A stretch of 31,041 bases of DNA from the IMG/VR virus record IMGVR_UViG_3300028837_000222, positions 1 to 31,041 of that record. The stretch is one strand, 5' to 3'. A program made the position numbers and the translations under genes. The DNA is from a virus. Below, piece by piece: positions 19,934 to 28,255 of this stretch; position 1 is the stretch's first letter; every line of letters starts with the position of its first letter. The notes under the pieces were generated by a model, which saw only the letters and a program-made list of their open reading frames with translations, was not told the DNA's origin and searched no databases.

Positions 19934-19952
19934 TTCATAACCTTAATTTATT

Positions 19953-19970
19953 ATTATAATATCATACATT
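19953..19970 (-). promoter_or_regulatory. Possible promoter ahead of the HExxH gene
   Basis: AATGTATGATAT (19970-19959) then TATAAT (19958-19953) on the - strand. The 12-mer is identical to one ahead of sbcD. There is no clear -35. Confidence 0.35.
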
Positions 19971-22900
19971 TTACGGTATTAGCCTTGTAATTACAGTATT
20001 GGCAGGTGTTCCAATCATTCCATACATATTATCGATCAGCCTGTCTACTAAAGGATCAAGCGTTAAGTCCTCGAAATAATCAAGATCGGCTGTTCGCACA
20101 CAAGGCCCCTGGAATACCAACCCCCGGGTAATATCCCCGCCGGCAGCGTGGGAGGTTGCCTCTGCCTGAGTTAAAATTACATCGTATACGCAAACATCTT
20201 TGATAAGTCCATCCATTGATTTAGTGTGTTGGGTAGCAGAGATATTATTTCCTATTACAAGATGATTCCCTTCTTCGTCTGCAACATTGCCCAAGGGCGC
20301 TTGTACCTCTGTAAGAGGCGCCTGGTTTACCCCGTCAATATAAATTATCGGAGCAGTAGTTGACACTGTCAGATTGTGGGTAATAATAAGGTCTGTCCAA
20401 GCATTTAGTGGAATAGAATTCAAAGCTGATTGCCAGATCCCATCAGCAGAACCGGCGCCAGTATGAACTTGGATAAACTCGGCTTTTCGTCCAGTTCCAA
20501 CAGCAAACCAATATCCAGTCCCCCATTCTCCTGGAGGAAATGCAGAACTAAGTTCACCAAGCGCCCCAACGACATGTCCCCTTAATGCTGGGTCAGCATG
20601 AAGATAAATTCGAGCACTTATTGACCGCAGAGTTAAGTTTGAGGCTTGGGGCAAATAACCAAAGTCAACAGCGTCTAAAGTCGCGTCATCAAACTCACAA
20701 CTTATTAAATCCAAACCCTTCAAAAGGGATTGCATCCCTTTCACTATCCACGAGAATTTTATTAATCCCCCCGGGGATATTGTGAGTTCAACTCCCTGAA
20801 TATAAGCGTATTCATCTATTTCCCAATCATCTTCTTTAATGTAGCACATATCCCCAACATCCCATTTCAGCCAGGCCAACATTAAGGCATCAGTTCTGTT
20901 TGCTACAAAATTAACCTTATTCAATTTAGTTCGTGGTTGTTTTTCTTGCTCAATAACGCTTGCTCCAATCAAAGATCCCCTATGTAAATCATCCATATAT
21001 TTCTGATACAAGATGATTGATTGATAATCAAATTCCGCTATACTCGTGGCATCTTCTGCAGAGTGTTCAATTGGATTGTAGGCTTTTACGCCATCTCCCT
21101 TAATGCGGATCCAAACCCATGCGGTGGAAGGCGCGGCGCTTGTCAGCGTGAACGTAGTTCCCTCTGTGCCTTTATCAACTCCGACCGTAATATCAGCAGT
21201 GAAATCCGATCCGGTTCCATCCCTATTTCCGGTAGCGTCATAATCAACATTTATTACCGGGTCGAGTACATTGATTCCGGAAATTTCCGTGCCTCCCCCA
21301 TCGGGATCTGTATAGTTTCCGCGAAAAATAACAGTGTGGCCACTTGGGACCTTCTGCCTGACCTCTGAGTCAAACAAGACTACCGGTGCGGCAGTAACAA
21401 GCCTTGGATAAACCTTGTTAATAAAGCGATTAATTACATTCTTTCCATATTCGACTTCAAGAGAAGTCATTGTATTGTCAGATGTAAAATCGGGAGTGCG
21501 CAACCCGTTCCTGGCTTCGGCATTATCGAATACTAGCGTTTCCCCATAGACCGGGTCTTTTATCAAATAACAATAACCAAGTTCTGAAAACATTACTTTG
21601 CTTATTTCGGTATAGGCTTTAGTTTTTGTGGTAACGTTATCGAAGGCAGTCGGGAATGTATTAACGCCAGTATCGTAATCTGTGGCCAGTGGAGCAATAG
21701 GCATGTCAGCAACAACAGTTGTTAGCATTTGATCAGCCGTTTGGTCTGTTCCTATAGCCGGGTTTACCATCGGGTGAGTAGCTGCATAATCCATCCAATC
21801 AGTTACTTCTACCGTTACCCTCTTTGAAACAAAAGCGCCAGGTAAAGGATTGATATCATCTATCGTTCCGTAGAATCTAATATAATCTAAATCAGAATAG
21901 CTGAATCGTAATCGAACCGGGGTGCCTTTTTTGAAACCGTCAAGAGCTGTGGATTGTCCCGGGAGATATTTTCCATCATCATTATTCAAGACTATCGACA
22001 TTACCCCTGTTTTAGCTAAAAGATCAAGAGGGCCGTTATCTGACATTCCCCAATACCCTTTTATATCTTTTGTTACATCGTCTGTAATATCAATCCAAGG
22101 TCCCCACCTGCAATCGTCCATGTAGAAAATGCCGTAAGTGCCGGCGTCCAGGGCAGTAGTAACCCCAAAATAAATATTGGCGATATCTACGGTATCATTA
22201 TTTAATCCGGTTAGAGATTCCTGCAAAACATGATCGATATATAAATGCAAATACCCATCATCGTTTCCGTCCGCAGTTGAAGCCGCCCAATAAATTCTAA
22301 TGTGGTGGGGAGCGTCTGTAATTAAGTATTCTGAAGTTGATTCTGATCCAACATCTAAAGCAGCAGTAGCGTATATTTTATAACCGCCTGAATACTTGAG
22401 GGTTACATAAAAATCTGCGGCGTCCGCCTTAATAAGTACAATCTCGTCATCTGCTGCCATTGTCACAACATTTGGATCAATCCAACATTCAGCCATTGCG
22501 ACCGTTTCCGCATCTGGATTAGTAAAAGAACCGTATCTTGCCGTTGTGTCCATCACCGGAATAGCCAGCCCGTAAGTTCCGTTCTGCATTGCCAAAGTGT
22601 CTACCATCGGTGCGCCTACCGGATCAAGCTTGATTGTGTCTAAATAGAAAGAACCACCAAATCCAGCGGAGTTCGTTAGCAACATGCCTATCCGGATATA
22701 ATCCCAATCCAGTGTATCGTTATCTAATGTGGTATCTTCTTCTACCAGAACATCGTCAATATACAAGCGCATGAAACCATCGTTATTCCCTATCCCCGTA
22801 GAACGATCAAACATAATTTTTATATTATTCCATCCGGCGGCTAAATCCTGGTATGCTCCGACAAGCCCACCGCCACCCAAATCATCCTCGGCAAAAATCC

Positions 22901-23324
22901 CTATTTGGTAAGTTCCCCCATCATTATATAATCTAACCTGCCAGTTTATAGCTCCTGCACCGTCACGAAAATAAACCAATCGGATTACTTTGGTGTCGTC
23001 TACCGCAACATCGTTTGTATTCAACCAAAAAGAAAGAACTCCGCTTGTCTGGTCTGCGGCATCAGCATTCATAACTCCATACATGATGTTGTTGTCATCA
23101 AAAGTGAACTCTAATCCTACTGCCCCATCGTGCGCGGCGTCTGCATGGTCGTTCATGTCGGTATCGCCGTCTACTATCCCATCTGTAAACTCTGCCCGCC
23201 TGTCTACCTCTTTATCCCAAGCTGGAGTAACAGCGTCAAAGTCTGTTAATTCCCATTCATCAAAGAACTGGTCAACGGTGTCGGATAATTTCGCTTCAAT
23301 TCTGTACGTTGCTCTAACGGCCAT
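19971..23324 (-). CDS. Large tail protein with LamG-like domains (tail tip / distal tail)
   Basis: The 1117-residue protein follows the tape measure gene (TAATG overlap). Residues about 40-240 and 245-410 are two concanavalin/LamG-like beta sandwiches (for example WNNIKIMFDRS, MRLYIDDVLVEED and HIRIYWAAS, LHLYIDHVLQES). Residues about 410-900 are phage tail protein sequence (WGPWIDITDDVTKDIKGYWG, GTPVRLRFSYSDLDYIRFYG). Residues about 925-1117 hold a third LamG-like domain (NAWTDLIITHNL, IIYIDGVNQAPL). This combines a Dit/Tal-like core with carbohydrate-binding modules that could recognise the host surface. The domain borders are approximate. Confidence 0.75.
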   Translation of the reverse strand: MAVRATYRIEAKLSDTVDQFFDEWELTDFDAVTPAWDKEVDRRAEFTDGIVDGDTDMNDHADAAHDGAVGLEFTFDDNNIMYGVMNADAADQTSGVLSFWLNTNDVAVDDTKVIRLVYFRDGAGAINWQVRLYNDGGTYQIGIFAEDDLGGGGLVGAYQDLAAGWNNIKIMFDRSTGIGNNDGFMRLYIDDVLVEEDTTLDNDTLDWDYIRIGMLLTNSAGFGGSFYLDTIKLDPVGAPMVDTLAMQNGTYGLAIPVMDTTARYGSFTNPDAETVAMAECWIDPNVVTMAADDEIVLIKADAADFYVTLKYSGGYKIYATAALDVGSESTSEYLITDAPHHIRIYWAASTADGNDDGYLHLYIDHVLQESLTGLNNDTVDIANIYFGVTTALDAGTYGIFYMDDCRWGPWIDITDDVTKDIKGYWGMSDNGPLDLLAKTGVMSIVLNNDDGKYLPGQSTALDGFKKGTPVRLRFSYSDLDYIRFYGTIDDINPLPGAFVSKRVTVEVTDWMDYAATHPMVNPAIGTDQTADQMLTTVVADMPIAPLATDYDTGVNTFPTAFDNVTTKTKAYTEISKVMFSELGYCYLIKDPVYGETLVFDNAEARNGLRTPDFTSDNTMTSLEVEYGKNVINRFINKVYPRLVTAAPVVLFDSEVRQKVPSGHTVIFRGNYTDPDGGGTEISGINVLDPVINVDYDATGNRDGTGSDFTADITVGVDKGTEGTTFTLTSAAPSTAWVWIRIKGDGVKAYNPIEHSAEDATSIAEFDYQSIILYQKYMDDLHRGSLIGASVIEQEKQPRTKLNKVNFVANRTDALMLAWLKWDVGDMCYIKEDDWEIDEYAYIQGVELTISPGGLIKFSWIVKGMQSLLKGLDLISCEFDDATLDAVDFGYLPQASNLTLRSISARIYLHADPALRGHVVGALGELSSAFPPGEWGTGYWFAVGTGRKAEFIQVHTGAGSADGIWQSALNSIPLNAWTDLIITHNLTVSTTAPIIYIDGVNQAPLTEVQAPLGNVADEEGNHLVIGNNISATQHTKSMDGLIKDVCVYDVILTQAEATSHAAGGDITRGLVFQGPCVRTADLDYFEDLTLDPLVDRLIDNMYGMIGTPANTVITRLIP

Positions 23325-25099
23325 TAGTCACCTATTGCCAACATCAAATCCCGCAGCATCCGGGCTAATTTGCCTTCATCTAAAACTGGTTGGGAAGGTA
23401 CAGCTGCAGGAGCGTCCATTCGGCTCCCAGCTACCGCAACGCCTCTAACCGCATCTGTCGTGGCCATTGCCGGCACAGCGGCAAATTGATCAATTCCCTG
23501 GGCCATTCCCACCATACTAAACTTTCCAAGTTCTCCAAAGACCTTAGACGGTGAATCCATTCCCAAAAATCCCTTCACCGCATCTAGGGCAGCTTTTGCA
23601 GCACCCATTGCTGCGTCTTTGATCCATTGAGCCGCCCCGGTAATTCCTTTGGCAATTCCCTTGATGATGTTTAATCCCACTTCTGCCCAATCAGTTTCCG
23701 TAAAGAAGGTAATTACATTTTCAATAATCGTGGCTATTCCTTCCCTAATAGTTGTCCAAGCATTACTAACCGCAGTAGAAACCAGCGTCCATATTCCATC
23801 CCAATATTCCCGTATCTTTGCCCCGAACGTGTGCCAGTCTCCAGCAAAAGCAGCTTGAAAAGCTTCTACCAGGGGGGTGAAAATTGCTACAAAAGTATTC
23901 CAAACAGCCAAAACGCCATCCTTTAATTTTTGGAAAGTATTAACTACCCAGTCTTTAGCGATGGCAACCTTCTCCTGGATCCCCCAAAGGTTATTGGTCC
24001 AAGCCTCGTATAAAAGATAAGCGATTGCTCCCACAACTGCCATTATTGCGATCACAGGGGCAAACGCAACGACCATCGCGATCATAGCCGGGATAACGGT
24101 TGTATAAACGAAGGCTCCAATCGCCACGCCCATCGCGGCCAAAATGCCTATTACAACGCCTTTATTTTCTTTTAGAAAACTTACCATGTTGCTGAAATGC
24201 TGAATCCCCAAAGGAACATTTACTGAAATCCATTCTCCGAGCTTAGTAACCCCTGCAATAACCTTCTGCAAAAACTCCTGAAACTCCTCACTAGCGGCAA
24301 AATCCTTTACCATTACCGCAAGCCCCGCAAGAGCCGGGGTTAATCCTGCCCCGATTGCAGCTTTTGTATCTTCAAGGATCCCGGCCAACTGCCTTTGAGA
24401 GTTCGCTAAACCGCCAGAAGTGTTTTGAAAGTCTCCGGCAACTTTATCCGTCTGTTCATAAACCAGGGCAAGCGCAGCCTGGGCTTTCGCGGAATCGTCA
24501 AGCTCCCCATTTACATCCCCGAGTCCCATTTCCAAAGCTTTGGCATTAATACCCGCCTGATTCATCTTGACACCGAATTGTTCTAACGGATTGAACTCCC
24601 CTTTGATTGCAGATTGTATTGCAGCAAACGCCTGGGAAACATCTGTATTGAAAATCGAAGCCATATCAGATGCACGTTCCATCAAACTTATAGTTTCGTC
24701 TCCTAATTCAGCTTCTGCAATTCCAACGTTCCCTAGCATGGCCCCCATTTCTGCGGACATTTGATTAAATTCCCGGGAAGAAAGACCAACGGCCATTGCA
24801 GCGTTTTTGCCAAAATCTGTGATCTGTTTAGCACCTTCCCCGAATACAACATTTACAGCGTTGATTGCTTCTTCTAAATCTGTGGCTGGCCCTATCGTGG
24901 AAGCCAAAGCAACAGCAGTCGCGCCCACCCCAACGGCCGCCCCCGCCAAAACACCCATGCCGACTTTGCCAAGGTTGTTAAGGGTTTTAGTCATGGACCC
25001 AGTGCGTTTTTCGGCCTTGTCCATCCCCTTGTCAAAGGATTTTGAATCAACTCCCAACTTCACCAAAAGCGATTTCAGCGTCCCACCGGTCATTGCCAT
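23324..25099 (-). CDS. Tape measure protein
   Basis: This 591-residue protein starts with LVKLGVDSKSFDKGMDKAEK, the usual opening of phage tape measure proteins. A long Ala/Gly-rich helical region follows, then hydrophobic segments around residues 310-365 (VVIGILAAMGVAIGAFVYTT), then MDSPSKVFGELGKFSMVGMA, a frequent tape-measure C-terminal motif. It sets tail length and is ejected with the DNA. At 591 residues it predicts a short tail (roughly 0.15 nm per residue gives about 90 nm). Position after the chaperone pair confirms the call. Confidence 0.93.
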   Translation of the reverse strand: MAMTGGTLKSLLVKLGVDSKSFDKGMDKAEKRTGSMTKTLNNLGKVGMGVLAGAAVGVGATAVALASTIGPATDLEEAINAVNVVFGEGAKQITDFGKNAAMAVGLSSREFNQMSAEMGAMLGNVGIAEAELGDETISLMERASDMASIFNTDVSQAFAAIQSAIKGEFNPLEQFGVKMNQAGINAKALEMGLGDVNGELDDSAKAQAALALVYEQTDKVAGDFQNTSGGLANSQRQLAGILEDTKAAIGAGLTPALAGLAVMVKDFAASEEFQEFLQKVIAGVTKLGEWISVNVPLGIQHFSNMVSFLKENKGVVIGILAAMGVAIGAFVYTTVIPAMIAMVVAFAPVIAIMAVVGAIAYLLYEAWTNNLWGIQEKVAIAKDWVVNTFQKLKDGVLAVWNTFVAIFTPLVEAFQAAFAGDWHTFGAKIREYWDGIWTLVSTAVSNAWTTIREGIATIIENVITFFTETDWAEVGLNIIKGIAKGITGAAQWIKDAAMGAAKAALDAVKGFLGMDSPSKVFGELGKFSMVGMAQGIDQFAAVPAMATTDAVRGVAVAGSRMDAPAAVPSQPVLDEGKLARMLRDLMLAIGD

Positions 25100-25389
25100 T
25101 ATTCTTCCCTTTCCCTTAAGTCTTTACCACCCAAGCCGATGGTTACAACCTGGGCAAATTGGAGCATTTCTTCTACTGTTTGTTTTTTCTTGCCCTCAAA
25201 TGAAGGCATGAAGTCACTTGCTTTGTACGCTTTCTGCCCCTTCGCCCGGTTCACGTTTGCAACCGTTGCGGAGGTAATCGCATGCCCTAAAAATCCCGCA
25301 TCTGCTCCAAAAGGCTCGAGTTGCGAAAACGCCATCCATTCGGTTATTTCCCGGCTGGAAATCCGTCTAAGCAACTCGGATACAGGCAT
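25099..25389 (-). CDS. Tail assembly chaperone, T-like part (made by -1 frameshift)
   Basis: The frame from ATG 25389 has 96 residues (MPVSELLRRISSREITEWMA, PFGADAGFLGH, ANVNRAKGQ), matching phage T-type tail chaperones. The same frame is open upstream to the CCCTTTC site and encodes RRFCFRLAGHLG, which is itself typical of this family. The ATG has only a weak GGGG ribosome binding site. The product is therefore probably a G-T fusion of about 244 residues made by -1 frameshifting, as with lambda gpG-T. It ends in a TAATG overlap with the tape measure gene. Confidence 0.85.
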   Translation of the reverse strand: MPVSELLRRISSREITEWMAFSQLEPFGADAGFLGHAITSATVANVNRAKGQKAYKASDFMPSFEGKKKQTVEEMLQFAQVVTIGLGGKDLREREE

Positions 25390-25403
25390 ACCTAAATGCC
25401 CCG

Positions 25404-25832
25404 CTAATCTAAAGCAGAATCTTCGAAAGGGCTATCTTTCAACCCCTCCGCCAATTCTTCTACATCATCGTCTGTTATTCCTGATAATCTCTGAGCGATC
25501 TTAAACACCCGCTGCAAAGCAACTGCGGATTTCCTGGAAAGCTCTTTGATATCAGAAGGAGTAAAGAGGTTTTTGCCACCCTCATCACAAAGCGATTTGC
25601 TGCATAACTTCGCCCGGATATCGCGCATATCAACCCTCTGGTTATCGCCATCAATAGAGATAACACTGGCTTCAAATTGATCACGCTCTGATCCGGTCAT
25701 TCCTTTGACGTAAACGCTCCCTCCCCACTCGGGAACATCCACCAATTCGATCGTAATATCATCTACTGCAAGGATCTCGTCACGACTTAATACAGGCATA
25801 ACTTCTTTTTCTTTACGAAAAGGTGCTGCCAT
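25404..25832 (-). CDS. Tail assembly chaperone, G-like
   Basis: The protein is 142 residues with ribosome binding site GGAGG. It is acidic at the C-terminus (DDDVEELAEGLKDSPFEDSA) and contains ITIELVDVPEWGGSVYVKGM, followed by RDQFEAS, as in the gpG-like chaperones of siphophages. It coats the tape measure protein during tail assembly. A slippery site at codons 135-136 leads into the T-like frame. Most ribosomes would stop at TAG 25404. Confidence 0.85.
   Translation of the reverse strand: MAAPFRKEKEVMPVLSRDEILAVDDITIELVDVPEWGGSVYVKGMTGSERDQFEASVISIDGDNQRVDMRDIRAKLCSKSLCDEGGKNLFTPSDIKELSRKSAVALQRVFKIAQRLSGITDDDVEELAEGLKDSPFEDSALD
25425..25431 (-). other. Programmed -1 ribosomal frameshift site CCCTTTC
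   Basis: On the - strand CCCTTTC (25431-25425) fits the X-XXY-YYZ slippery pattern exactly. In the G frame it reads (AG)C-CCT-TTC, and slipping back one base gives CCC-TTT and continues CGA-AGA-TTC in the T frame without a stop. Confidence 0.85.
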
Positions 25833-25857
25833 TTATACCTCCAGGTATAGATTATTA

Positions 25858-26271
25858 TTATCTTAGTGTCGGTTGACCTGATAATTTAAATTTGACGGAA
25901 GCGGTCAACGCCCCGTCTACTGGCGCACTTGGTTCAAACCCGGTTACGAAAGCATTGAAATCCCACTCAGTTACACCGACATCTGAGAAAACAAGGTGGA
26001 AAGTGGTGATTAAAGTTCTCGCAACTAAATCCGCAAGCAATCCATCCCCGGCGTTTGCGTGGGTAGCGTGAGCCGGATCATAAACAATATCCATTGTGAC
26101 TTCGCCGGATCTGAGAATTGTTCCAACTACTTCTTCCCAAGCACCGGTTGAATCGTGGCTGGTTACATCTACGGTATCCAGGGATAAACCCGGCCCCGAA
26201 ATGTTGGTCACCTGGGCATAGGTAACTGCTCCCTTCTCCAGATAACATCCATAGGCATCATATTTTGCCAT
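25858..26271 (-). CDS. Major tail (tube) protein, short paralogue
   Basis: This 137-residue beta-rich protein has AQVTNISGPGLSLDTVDVTS, HDSTGAWEE, ILRSGEVTMDIVYDPAHATH and VTGFEPSAPVDGALTASVKF. These are hallmarks of the siphophage tail tube protein family. It lies between the second tube paralogue and the chaperones, the expected place. It shares most of these segments with the 26282-27043 product, so one arose by duplication. Confidence 0.85.
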   Translation of the reverse strand: MAKYDAYGCYLEKGAVTYAQVTNISGPGLSLDTVDVTSHDSTGAWEEVVGTILRSGEVTMDIVYDPAHATHANAGDGLLADLVARTLITTFHLVFSDVGVTEWDFNAFVTGFEPSAPVDGALTASVKFKLSGQPTLR

Positions 26272-26281
26272 AATTTACTCC

Positions 26282-27043
26282 TTACGCTAATAGTGGTTGT
26301 GATGTGATTTTTGCTTTTATTGTTGCTGTTAATGCTCCGTCAACCGCGGCCCCCGGCTCAAATCCTGTTACATAACCTGAAAATTCCCATTCTACATCAG
26401 AGGGAAAAATAAGCTTGAAGAAAGAATAAATCTTATCTTCCAGGCGGTAAAGCAATCCGGTGGCTGCGTCATGTGTCGCACTTGCGGGATCGTAAACAAT
26501 ATCCAGGGAAACTTCCCCGGACCTAATAATTGTTGCAACGGTTTCTTCCCAAGCTGTAGCCTGATCGTGGGTAGTTACGTCTACAGTATCTACTCCCAAG
26601 CCCGGGCCGCCGATATTTGTTACCTGGGCAACCGTTACTTCCGCCACCCCGGTTGCTCCCGGCGTTCCCGTTGCATCGTCTGTCAATCCAGCGCAGCCGT
26701 TATCGGCATAAGCAATTTCTACGGTTGCATCATCAGCTGCAGCTTCAACTAACCTACAATACAACAAATGGCCTACCGCATAAAATACCATCCAAGCAGC
26801 AATGGCCGGGACGGCATTCAAACCGATTGCAGCTTTCCGGGCCACATCCCTGGTGGTATCCCCAACTGCCAAAGCAACATCAGTGGCCAATGGTGATCCC
26901 GCTAATCCATTAGCGGTTATAGTAAATGCCCCGTTACCGGCTCCGGTGATCAGAAACGTGGCGCCATCAATAACAATCGTTGCATAATGCGTTTGTTGAG
27001 TTCCAATCTTTAGTTCTGAATCGTATGCTGCGTACTCTGCCAT
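26282..27043 (-). CDS. Major tail (tube) protein, long paralogue with inserted domain
   Basis: The 253-residue protein begins MAEYAAYDSELKIG. The tube core resumes at VAQVTNIGGPGLGVDTVDVT and ends with VTGFEPGAAVDGALTATIKA, closely matching the shorter neighbour. Between them, about residues 17-135 (ATIVIDGATFLITG, AVGDTTRDVARKAAIGLNAV) form an extra domain. It resembles the small beta/alpha modules found in phage tail and adhesin proteins. One paralogue may form the tube while the other decorates it or forms a special ring. Which is the main tube protein is not clear. Confidence 0.75.
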   Translation of the reverse strand: MAEYAAYDSELKIGTQQTHYATIVIDGATFLITGAGNGAFTITANGLAGSPLATDVALAVGDTTRDVARKAAIGLNAVPAIAAWMVFYAVGHLLYCRLVEAAADDATVEIAYADNGCAGLTDDATGTPGATGVAEVTVAQVTNIGGPGLGVDTVDVTTHDQATAWEETVATIIRSGEVSLDIVYDPASATHDAATGLLYRLEDKIYSFFKLIFPSDVEWEFSGYVTGFEPGAAVDGALTATIKAKITSQPLLA

Positions 27044-27046
27044 TTA

Positions 27047-27448
27047 TTACTCCTCTTGCCAAATTATATAATCACTCCGGCTGCGGTAAAGTTCTGAATC
27101 CGGATCAAAATCTGGTGCTTCGTTATCTGCTAAAGCTGCCCTAATTGTTACCCCGCCCATTGCACCAGTCTTTCCATGTAAAACCGCTCTAAGGGCGTCT
27201 GAAATTAACTTTGTTGATTTCTGCGTTGCTCCCCAGGCATCGAACTGAAACCGGGGGTTTGTCAAATCTCCTGTTGCTCCCGAAGAATCATGTGTAATTA
27301 TCCGGGGGGTGGAGATACGTTGATAAGTCAAGCAAGGCAAAGTTACATTTTGGGGCATCATCATCGGATAAATCCGATCCGCAACCACCGCATGAATGGT
27401 TGCATCCGCTATTAAAAAAGCTGCGATCCCTTCTTCTAAAACTGCCAT
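27047..27448 (-). CDS. Tail terminator / completion protein (DUF3168 type)
   Basis: This 133-residue protein starts MAVLEEGIAAFLIADATIHA and has RIYPMMMPQNVTLPCLTYQR and RFQFDAWGATQKSTKLISDA, the pattern of DUF3168 tail completion proteins that cap the tube and join it to the head. It overlaps the gp10-like gene (TAATG) and precedes the tube genes, the usual siphophage order. Confidence 0.85.
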   Translation of the reverse strand: MAVLEEGIAAFLIADATIHAVVADRIYPMMMPQNVTLPCLTYQRISTPRIITHDSSGATGDLTNPRFQFDAWGATQKSTKLISDALRAVLHGKTGAMGGVTIRAALADNEAPDFDPDSELYRSRSDYIIWQEE

Positions 27449-27891
27449 TATCTCGTTGCCTTATTTAAGTTTCGCCAAATTTCAGCTTCTACTGCTCCCC
27501 TAATGTCATTCTCGTTTTCGTCAAGCGCGGGCCTAAGGTATGGTCTTGCCGGCATGTGAACAGTTATTCCTGCAATTCCAAAAGCCTTTTTTATCATGCC
27601 CCCTAATTCGTGGATCCTGGCATAAATAATATTCGTTCCTATTCCAACCTCTGCCCGGGTTTTAGTTTGCTTTCCTTCATCAACTGTAATTGAATTAACC
27701 AAGGCCCCGGTTCTTATATTCAGATGTTCGGTCCCACCCTTTGAAGCGTTGATCTTTGCATGACCTTCAACAACAAATCCTCCGGCCTTTGCAGCATCCA
27801 TCAACATTCTTCCGGTAACTGCGTTACGTACCGCATTAAAGTTATCTTCCAGAACAATTACTTTTCCATCTGACATATTAAGTCTCGACAA
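27448..27891 (-). CDS. HK97 gp10-like neck / tail-completion protein
   Basis: This 147-residue protein has VVEGHAKINA, IRTGALVNSITV, IIYARIHELGGMIKK and MPARPYLRPALDENEND. The YARIHELGG and ARPYLRPAL motifs identify the HK97 gp10 family. It acts at the head-tail junction. Palindromic site e lies inside its N-terminal codons (NAVRNAVT). The start overlaps the end of the head closure gene. Confidence 0.88.
   Translation of the reverse strand: MSRLNMSDGKVIVLEDNFNAVRNAVTGRMLMDAAKAGGFVVEGHAKINASKGGTEHLNIRTGALVNSITVDEGKQTKTRAEVGIGTNIIYARIHELGGMIKKAFGIAGITVHMPARPYLRPALDENENDIRGAVEAEIWRNLNKATR
27819..27836. promoter_or_regulatory. Palindromic 18-mer site e (parS-like)
   Basis: CTGCGTTACGTACCGCAT keeps the core CTGCGTTACGTA and differs from the palindromic consensus at 2 of 18 bases. 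It lies within the gp10-like coding sequence, so coding constraint could explain it. Confidence 0.35.
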
Positions 27892-28255
27892 TCTTTAGTA
27901 ACAAACGAACACCCGAAGGACCTCTTTGGATTGGGCCCACTATGCTATATGCCAGATCCACCGCTAAAGCCTCTCCGAACCTCGTTGTGACTTTTACCCG
28001 GTCAATAGGATCAGGCGCAGAAGCGATCGGCAGCCGAATTGTGGCATCATACACCAATAAAGTTTTGTCTACTCCATGCCTTTCGCTTCCAGGCCGCATA
28101 TCCAACCCGCAAACCACATCGGCACCATAAGCAAATGTTTCTACCAGTTGGTTAAAAGTATCTGCCGTTTGAGTAGCGGTCCCGAATTTGCACACATCCA
28201 TCATGTGGAGATTTTGGGCCGATCTCATATTCGCTAAATCAGTAGCTGTAAACAT
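27878..28255 (-). CDS. Head closure / head-tail adaptor protein
   Basis: This 125-residue, beta-rich protein has MFTATDLANMRSAQNLHMMD, VCGLDMRPGSERHGVDKT and DRVKVTTRFGEALAVDLAYS, as in phage head-closure proteins that seal the connector before tail joining. Its position between the connector genes and the gp10-like gene supports the call. It overlaps both neighbours slightly. Confidence 0.75.
   Translation of the reverse strand: MFTATDLANMRSAQNLHMMDVCKFGTATQTADTFNQLVETFAYGADVVCGLDMRPGSERHGVDKTLLVYDATIRLPIASAPDPIDRVKVTTRFGEALAVDLAYSIVGPIQRGPSGVRLLLKIVET

Noticed and set aside
20585-22911. Several + strand frames opposite the large tail protein and structural genes
   Set aside because: They run antisense to well-supported genes, lack ribosome binding sites and show no family pattern.
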